A stretch of DNA of 47,498 nucleotides from CAZVCG01 sp964626265 (lineage in GTDB: Bacteria > Pseudomonadota > Alphaproteobacteria > UBA9219): NCBI GenBank assembly GCA_964626265.1, contig CAZVCG010000015.1, positions 1 through 47,498 on the forward strand, given 5' to 3'. The notes below the pieces were generated by a model, which worked only from the letters and a program-made list of their open reading frames with translations, did not search any database and had not been told where the DNA came from. Below, piece by piece: positions 42,146 to 47,498 of the stretch. How positions within the stretch are numbered: the first letter of the stretch is position 1; each line of letters starts with the position of its first letter. The position numbers and the translations under genes are program-made.

Positions 42146-43249
42146 CTAATCGTTCTTGCCGCCACGCTCAAGGGCATCAAGCCGTCCAGCCAGCGATTCG
42201 ACCTTTTTAACCAAGCCCTTAGAACGCCCCAAAAACAGCTGTTCTTCAAGAGCTTTATCCCTCGGCTTTGCCGGAACGCCGCCAACAATGGTTTTCGGCG
42301 GAACGTTACTGGCGATCCCGCTCATGCCCATGGCGATGGCGTCGTCGCCGATTTTTACGTGGTCCGCGACCCCGACGGCTCCGCCCAGAACCACGCGATC
42401 GCCGATCTGGACGCTGCCCGCGATTCCGACCCGTCCGCAGAGCATGCAATTCTCGCCGATGACGACGTTGTGCCCGATCTGAACCTGATTGTCGATTTTC
42501 GTGCCGTTGCCGATACGCGTTGCCGCCACCGTGCCACGGTCGATGGAGGTGTTCGCGCCAATTTCTACATCGTCACCGAGGACAACCGTGCCTAACGAGG
42601 CGATACGTACAAGCTGAACGTTCGTTGCCTCGATCGCACCAGTGGCTTTAGCCGCTTCGACGCTACCGATTTCAGGTGTTACGAAGCTGAATCCGTCTGC
42701 GCCGATGGACGCGTTGAAATGAATGATGCAGCGCGCGCCGATCTTCACGCGCGCGCCGATCTTCACGCCCGCATGGATGAGCGCGTCGTCGCCTATTTCT
42801 GTGCTGGGGCCAATGTATACATGCGGGTGGATCACCGCGTTCGCTCCAATGACTGCATTTGCGCCGATATAAACCATGGGCCCGATGGCGACGTTGTCGG
42901 CAAGCTTGGCGCCTTTTTCGACGATAGCCGTCGGATGAATGCCTACCGGAACGTGAACCTGCTGTTCAAACATTTTTGTCAGGGTCGCCATCGCCATACG
43001 CGGACGGCGCACGACGATGAGCGCGGCGAAGTTTTTGGCGTCGACAGCCTTTTCGTCCGCGATCACGGCGGCCTTGGCGGCGCTGTTCGCCAAAAGCGGC
43101 GACAAAGCCTTGTCCATCGCGAGCGCCAAATCGCGCGCGCCGCGAACGTCCGCAGGATGGGCCATGCGGTCGATTTCATACGCGCCATCGCCGATCAATT
43201 TGCCGTCGAGCGCTTCGGCGAGCGTTTTCATGGAATAACTTTTCTTCAT
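42146..43249 (-). CDS. lpxD: UDP-3-O-(3-hydroxyacyl)glucosamine N-acyltransferase
   Basis: 367 residues, the third step of lipid A synthesis. The N-terminal uridine-binding domain (MKTLAEALDGKLIGDG, ALIVVRRPRMAMATL) is followed by a left-handed beta-helix with many hexapeptide repeats. It includes FNASIGADGFSFVTPE (catalytic His nearby in CIIHFN) and NTSIDRGTVAATRIGNGTKI, NQVQIGHNVVIGENC. GVPAKPRDKALEEQ precedes the C-terminal helix. Downstream acp and fabF are 32 and 25 bp apart. The usual fabZ and lpxA partners are missing. Confidence 0.95.
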   Translation of the reverse strand: MKKSYSMKTLAEALDGKLIGDGAYEIDRMAHPADVRGARDLALAMDKALSPLLANSAAKAAVIADEKAVDAKNFAALIVVRRPRMAMATLTKMFEQQVHVPVGIHPTAIVEKGAKLADNVAIGPMVYIGANAVIGANAVIHPHVYIGPSTEIGDDALIHAGVKIGARVKIGARCIIHFNASIGADGFSFVTPEIGSVEAAKATGAIEATNVQLVRIASLGTVVLGDDVEIGANTSIDRGTVAATRIGNGTKIDNQVQIGHNVVIGENCMLCGRVGIAGSVQIGDRVVLGGAVGVADHVKIGDDAIAMGMSGIASNVPPKTIVGGVPAKPRDKALEEQLFLGRSKGLVKKVESLAGRLDALERGGKND

Positions 43250-43340
43250 GTCAGTGGTTTAGCCGCTTTATGCGAGGAAAAACAGGGTCTTTGTGCTTGT
43301 CTTGCCTTGCGTGACCCGGAAGGGTACTTTACCCGCCATT

Positions 43341-44441
43341 ATGTTGAAAACAAGCCGCCTTTTCCAAAACGCCGAGACTTTTCCGGATCGGGGGCCTCGC
43401 GTGCGCGCGGGTTTTCTTTTCGCTTTTTGCTGCCTTTTAGCCCTTCCCGTTTTTTCGTCTCCTGCGTTAAGCGCCGCGCCGAAACCCCAAAAAGCCGAAA
43501 CACCTATGGCGCGTCCCGTGTTCGAAAAAGACGGAAAATTCGGCTTTTGTCTCGCCGAGAAGATTTATGCCGACGGACGCAACCTGACGTTCGCATATGC
43601 CCCATCGGACAAAATCAACATCGGCCTTATGATACCGAACGCCGGCTTTGCCATGAACCGCCAATACGACTTGTCGCTTTCCCTTGCGCAAGAGCGCGCC
43701 GCCGAGTCCAAGCCTTATGAACGCGCGATCCGCGCCGTGGCTATCGACGCGAACTCTATCGTTCTTCAAATGGGCAACAACGCCGCGTTCGCGCAGGCTT
43801 TGACGAATGCTTCACAATTAAGCGTCGAAGCCGCTGGAAAGAGGCTTGATTATGCCTTGCCCCCCATGAAAAGCCTTTTGAATGATCTGAAAGCGTGCAT
43901 CGGGGAAAACCGCAATAAAAAAAGCCAAGCAGTGGCTGACGCCGAACAAGCCATGCCGGAAACGTTGAAAGCTCTTTTGATCGAGTCCGGCTTGACGAAT
44001 TTCAAGCCGATGAGGATGGACGATATACCCGCCGACCGTCGGCCCGCCGATTTCGTCTGGCAAACCGGCGCGCTCATCGGCGGCGTGCGTGAACGCCTTG
44101 CGCCAACGGATAAGAATTTTAACGAAATGATCGGCCTTTACGTGGACGGCCTGAAAAAGAAATGTACGGGCGCGTTCAACGCTGAACTGGGGCGGGAAGA
44201 AAAAGCTGGCGGCCTGAGAATTCGCAAGGCCGACGTCCAGTGCCAAATGAAAGCCGCCCGCGCCGCCGAAAAAGAAAAAAAAGTCGCCGGCGCGATCTTG
44301 TTTTACATGACGGCTTCACGGCGCTTTACCATCTTTACGCATGAGGGAGACGCCTCGAACCAAACCGAAGCCGCGGCCATACGCGATGCGATTCACAAGA
44401 CGATTACGCAATTGGCCAAGGATTCCGGCAGCAAGCCCTAG
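43341..44441 (+). CDS. Secreted protein of unknown function
   Basis: About 366 residues from ATG 43341; GTG 43293 could add 16. A long N-terminal region contains a signal peptide (FLFAFCCLLALPVFSSPALSA). The mature protein has four well-spaced cysteines, in FGFCLAEK, LKACIGEN, KKKCTGAF and DVQCQMKAARA, which could pair as two disulfides. It also has an alpha/beta middle and a C-terminal FYMTASRRFTIFTHEGD that might be a repeated fold. I do not recognise the family. It is divergent from lpxD and stands alone, so an envelope role is only a guess. Confidence 0.65.
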   Translation: MLKTSRLFQNAETFPDRGPRVRAGFLFAFCCLLALPVFSSPALSAAPKPQKAETPMARPVFEKDGKFGFCLAEKIYADGRNLTFAYAPSDKINIGLMIPNAGFAMNRQYDLSLSLAQERAAESKPYERAIRAVAIDANSIVLQMGNNAAFAQALTNASQLSVEAAGKRLDYALPPMKSLLNDLKACIGENRNKKSQAVADAEQAMPETLKALLIESGLTNFKPMRMDDIPADRRPADFVWQTGALIGGVRERLAPTDKNFNEMIGLYVDGLKKKCTGAFNAELGREEKAGGLRIRKADVQCQMKAARAAEKEKKVAGAILFYMTASRRFTIFTHEGDASNQTEAAAIRDAIHKTITQLAKDSGSKP

Positions 44442-44580
44442 CGCCGACAAAAACCATCCGGAACATGCGGCTATAAGGTTTTTTAGCGGCTAATCGTTTC
44501 TAATAAGCGGCCGCCAAAGGCAGTCTTTTCTTGTTGTCGCGGTATGTTCTAATATTTTCGTTATTATTCAAAGCGTTGCG

Positions 44581-46467
44581 GTGATTGTTCGCGGCCTGGT
44601 CCTAAATCCTCCTATTTTAGGAAAAATTAAGAGAGCCAGGCCTATGATAATGAAGGAATTCAACGAACTTACCCCCTGCTGGGTCTTAAACACGCAAAGA
44701 AGGAAAACAGCCGTTGCCAAAAACGGTAAATTCAGCATGACAGAACAGATTCCTTCTTCACTTGCCGATATTGTCGCCGCTTCCGGCCATATTGCGTACA
44801 GCTGGGATCTCCAGAAGGACGAGCTTGTCTGGATGGGGCCTTGGCAAAAGCTGTTCGGGGAGGGCGTTCAGCCGCCCAACAACGCCGAAACTCTTGCCCG
44901 GAGCGTATTGCCGGACGATCATTATCTCGTTTTTAACGATAGCGCGGCGGCTTTCGATCGCGAGTATCGGCTGCGTCACGCCGATGGCCGCGTGATTTGG
45001 GTTTCCGAACGCGGCACGACGGAATACGACAACGGCCGCCCCGTGCGGCAGTGCGGCTTGTTGCGAGCGATCGACGGGCCGCAGCAACGGTTGTTCCCGA
45101 TGGCCTCCGCCTCCAATGAACGCGATCACCTGACGGGGCGCTTGAACCGCGCCGGCTTGCTAGGGCAATTGAACCGCTTTCTGCAAGACTCCAAGGACAT
45201 TCGGCAAAACAGCGCCTATTTCGTCGTCGGCATCGACAACATGGCTTTCGTGAACGAAGCCGTCGGCACCAAGCCCGCCGACACGATTTTGTGCAGCGTC
45301 GCCGACCGTTTGAGCAATCTTAGCCCCATCAAGTCCATCGTAGGCCGCAGCGGCGGCGACACGTTCGGCATTATCTTGCCCGGCCAGGCGCACGAGGCGG
45401 AACAGCTCACGGACCGAATTCTTCAAAGCTTCCGCGACCGGCCGGTCATTACGGCGGCCGCCTCGATTCACATCACCGTGTCGATCGGCTATATGCTTAT
45501 AGGCGATTCCAAACTGGACGCGCGCGAAATCATGATCCGCACCGAACAAGCGTTGCGCGAAGCCCGCCAACGCGGCCGCAACCAGTTCGTCAAATATCAG
45601 GAATCCCCGGTGCGTTCGCAAGAAAACCGCAACGTTCTCGAAATCGCGGATCGCGTGAAGCAAGCCCTCAAGTTCGACCGGCTCAAGCTGGCGTTTCAGC
45701 CGATCATCGAAACCGAAACCAATCAGGTCTTGTTCTACGAAGCCTTGGCGCGCCTTTTCCGCGACGATGGCCGCATGATGCCGGCGGCGGAGTTCATTCC
45801 CATCGTCGAGCAACAAGGCCTTGCGCCCGAGCTTGACCGGCATGTCCTCAGCCTCGCGGTAAAGGAGCTTGAAGGACACAAGGATTTGCGCCTTGCCGTC
45901 AATATTTCCGGCATTACGGCCGCGTTGCCGGACTGGCCCGATTATATGCGCAAGGTTCTGGAACCCCGGCCCGACGTAGCCAAACGGCTCATCGTGGAAA
46001 TTACGGAGACGGCCGCCATCATGGACGTGGCGGAAACGAAACGCCTGGTGGAATCCCTCAAGACGCTGGGCAGCCAGATCGCTTTGGACGATTTCGGCGC
46101 GGGATCGACATCGATCCGTCATCTGCGCACGCTGTCTTTGTCTATCATGAAAATCGACCGCGAATTGCTCTTGAACCTGATCGGCAACAGCGAGCAACAG
46201 CATCTTGTGCGCATGTTGATCCAGATCGCGCGAGGGCTTGGCCTTAAAACAGTCGCGGAAGGCGTCGAAACCGAAGACGTCGCGCAATGGCTGCGGCAGG
46301 AAAAGGTCGATATGATGCAGGGTTATTATTTCGGACGGCCTTCGCTTGACCGTCCGTGGCTTGACCTGAAGGGCGCGGAAGCGCCCGAAGGCAAAACCCA
46401 AGGCCTGTTTGCTGGAACGGCTTTGACTCCCGCCCAGATACACATCGGCTCGTTCATGCACGTGTAA
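44581..46467 (+). CDS. PAS-GGDEF-EAL protein, probable c-di-GMP phosphodiesterase
   Basis: Up to 628 residues from GTG 44581. ATG 44644 or 44737 are possible later starts, because the first 50 residues are not conserved-looking. A PAS-like domain (about 60-165, FDREYRLRHADGRVIWVSERG) leads to a GGDEF domain in which the signature is SGGDTF (257-262), so the catalytic Glu is replaced and cyclase activity is unlikely. The EAL domain is complete: YEALAR (386-391), NISG, ITETAAI, LDDFGAGST, MKIDREL, AEGVETE and QGYYFGRP. It is cytoplasmic with no membrane segment. The net effect should be c-di-GMP breakdown, possibly GTP-activated. Confidence 0.88.
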   Translation: MIVRGLVLNPPILGKIKRARPMIMKEFNELTPCWVLNTQRRKTAVAKNGKFSMTEQIPSSLADIVAASGHIAYSWDLQKDELVWMGPWQKLFGEGVQPPNNAETLARSVLPDDHYLVFNDSAAAFDREYRLRHADGRVIWVSERGTTEYDNGRPVRQCGLLRAIDGPQQRLFPMASASNERDHLTGRLNRAGLLGQLNRFLQDSKDIRQNSAYFVVGIDNMAFVNEAVGTKPADTILCSVADRLSNLSPIKSIVGRSGGDTFGIILPGQAHEAEQLTDRILQSFRDRPVITAAASIHITVSIGYMLIGDSKLDAREIMIRTEQALREARQRGRNQFVKYQESPVRSQENRNVLEIADRVKQALKFDRLKLAFQPIIETETNQVLFYEALARLFRDDGRMMPAAEFIPIVEQQGLAPELDRHVLSLAVKELEGHKDLRLAVNISGITAALPDWPDYMRKVLEPRPDVAKRLIVEITETAAIMDVAETKRLVESLKTLGSQIALDDFGAGSTSIRHLRTLSLSIMKIDRELLLNLIGNSEQQHLVRMLIQIARGLGLKTVAEGVETEDVAQWLRQEKVDMMQGYYFGRPSLDRPWLDLKGAEAPEGKTQGLFAGTALTPAQIHIGSFMHV

Positions 46468-46478
46468 AGCGTTTTCCG

Positions 46479-46922
46479 TTATGGGTAACGCATAACAAAC
46501 GAACTTTCCCTTTCTTCCTCCGCACGAAAACCCAGACGTTCGTAAAGTCTTTTGGCGGGATTGCCCTTCAGTACGCGAAGCGTTACCGAAGCGCCGATGC
46601 TTTCCGCGTCATCCAGAATTTGCCGGATGATTTCTTCGCCTATGCCCTTGCGCTGATATTCCGGCAAGATTTGTATTTGGAGCAGCTTCCACGGAGTTCT
46701 TGCGCCATCCATCTTTAGAAGGCCTATATCCTCGCCGTTCAACACGATGATTTGCGCGCAATCGTATTTGTCTTTGACGCGTTGAAGCTGTTTTTCTTCG
46801 TCATATATATTCTGGGAACGTTCGACATGCTCACGCATCGTGGCTTCCCTGAGGGCAACCAGAAAAGGCAAATCCTGAACGGTCGCCTTTCTGAAGAGCA
46901 GATTTTGCATTGTTGGGCTCAA
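46479..46922 (-). CDS. GNAT acetyltransferase
   Basis: 147 residues. LLFRKATVQDLPFLVALREA, LLQIQILPEYQRKGIGEEII (the QRKGIG acetyl-CoA loop) and NPAKRLYERLGFRAEE are typical. It overlaps the upstream GNAT gene by 4 bp (ATGA). The substrate is unknown. Confidence 0.87.
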   Translation of the reverse strand: MSPTMQNLLFRKATVQDLPFLVALREATMREHVERSQNIYDEEKQLQRVKDKYDCAQIIVLNGEDIGLLKMDGARTPWKLLQIQILPEYQRKGIGEEIIRQILDDAESIGASVTLRVLKGNPAKRLYERLGFRAEEERESSFVMRYP

Positions 46923-47368
46923 CTACTGGGCGGTTTGGCTACGAACGCTTTCTTTGTGCCGGGATCGAAACCGGCGGCTACATAAAAGCGCTCGATTTCT
47001 TCGTCTTTCCGGCCCGTTGAAAGCATCACTTTATAACAATTTTTCGACCACGCGCACTTCAACGCGTATTTCAAGAGTCTGCCGCCATAGCCTAGCTTTC
47101 TATAGCTTGTGTGCGTCACGACGTTTTCCATAACTCCATACGGCCTGCATCCGCGCGAAAGGTTCGGAATGATGGAAAGAACGCAACTGCATACCAATAC
47201 GCCGTTTATAAATCCGCCGAAACATAAACACATGTCACTGGAAACGATTTGCTTCCAAATCTCTTCGATCTGCTCCATGGGCGGCAAAGGATCGTCAGTT
47301 TTATGCAAATGTTTGTAGAGTTCGAGAAGCGATGGCAGTTCCTGATGACTTAGCCGCCTTATTTCCAC
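46919..47368 (-). CDS. GNAT acetyltransferase
   Basis: 149 residues. IRRLSHQELPSLLELYKHLH, MENVVTHTSYRKLGYGGRLLKYAL (acetyl-CoA loop RKLGYGGRLL) and FYVAAGFDPGTK define the fold. It is translationally coupled to the second GNAT. The pair share only the fold and are not close copies. Small-molecule or antibiotic acetylation is possible but not supported by specific motifs. Confidence 0.86.
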   Translation of the reverse strand: MEIRRLSHQELPSLLELYKHLHKTDDPLPPMEQIEEIWKQIVSSDMCLCFGGFINGVLVCSCVLSIIPNLSRGCRPYGVMENVVTHTSYRKLGYGGRLLKYALKCAWSKNCYKVMLSTGRKDEEIERFYVAAGFDPGTKKAFVAKPPSS

Positions 47369-47399
47369 GGTTTGCTCCTCTTACAAGGTTTTCCTATCA

Positions 47400-47498
47400 T
47401 ATAGCCATTTAACCTTTCATTGAGCCAAACTGCCGCAGCGAGGGGGACACAATAAAAAAGGCAACAGAAGGCCGTTCAAAAAAAGCCAAATGATTGGC
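47400..47498. repeat. Palindromic intergenic repeat family 1, copy C (cut by window end)
   Basis: The left outer flank 47400-47442 is nearly identical to copy B (one clear difference, CTGCCG against CTGTCG). The inner arm 47443-47462 is identical over 20 bp. The core 47463-47498 reads as the reverse complement of the copy B core, with three extra A. The right half lies outside the window. Confidence 0.85.

Noticed and set aside
42719..43720. 333-codon open frame on + strand
   Set aside because: It runs antisense through lpxD and then out of frame through the secreted protein gene. No coherent protein features.
45160..46461. 433-codon open frame on - strand
   Set aside because: It is antisense to the GGDEF-EAL gene and shows no domain or ribosome site.

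Overview
The window reads as a chromosomal piece of a Gram-negative alphaproteobacterium. The evidence is the LPS/Kdo genes (kdsB, lpxD with an acyl carrier protein and a FabF-type synthase), an MlaC-type outer-membrane lipid transport protein, class II LysS, HrcA, and a long N-terminal extension on ribosomal protein S9. I cannot place it to family. A run of 15 Ns inside kdsB shows that it comes from a gapped assembly. I saw no rRNA, tRNA, CRISPR array, complete IS or integrase. Most protein names are assigned from remembered family motifs, not from a search.

Layout. 1-5200 (+): the 3' part of clpB, a divergent M48-like metallopeptidase, a DUF5681 protein, kdsB (interrupted by the gap) and a histidine phosphatase. 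5181-7522 (-): two tandem class 2 dihydroorotate dehydrogenase paralogues, both with altered active-site motifs. 7746-13066 (+): a 56-residue lysine-rich protein, an S24/LexA-like regulator, an inositol-monophosphatase-family enzyme, a HigB/RelE-type toxin-antitoxin pair behind a perfect palindromic operator, a SAM methyltransferase, lysS and a small unknown. 13124-17160 (-): a charged periplasmic repeat protein, 5-formyl-THF cyclo-ligase, and a polysaccharide pair (CapD/FlaA1-type epimerase plus a WecA-type transferase). 17244-24010 (+): a GT2 glycosyltransferase, rplM-rpsI, a gamma-class carbonic anhydrase fold, a TPR protein, a receiver-degenerate OmpR-type regulator overlapping an M15-type lipoprotein, DUF924, YraN and a SirB1-like protein. 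24003-29154: ymdB (-), hrcA (+), a GlgE-like GH13 protein (-) and a GNAT (-). Then polA (+).

32534-35619 looks like a small AT-richer accessory island. It has an EgtD-like methyltransferase with a truncated tandem copy beside it and an XRE regulator that overlaps it by 4 bp. Divergent to these are two small unknown genes and a second XRE protein. 35616-43249 (-) returns to housekeeping genes: VOC protein, typA, LysE exporter, queH, mlaC, and lpxD-acp-fabF. The window ends with a secreted unknown, an EAL phosphodiesterase with a degenerate GGDEF domain, and two overlapping GNATs.

The most striking non-coding signal is a dispersed palindromic element of about 170 bp, with four copies near 1655, 24868, 36257 and 47400. 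Each is intergenic. The better-preserved copies carry a 20-bp inner inverted repeat around a core of about 36 bp. In the copy at 36257 that core is inverted relative to the copies at 1697 and 47443, as if it had been flipped between its own inverted repeats. A second short palindromic repeat family lies at 11034, 11155 and 36202.
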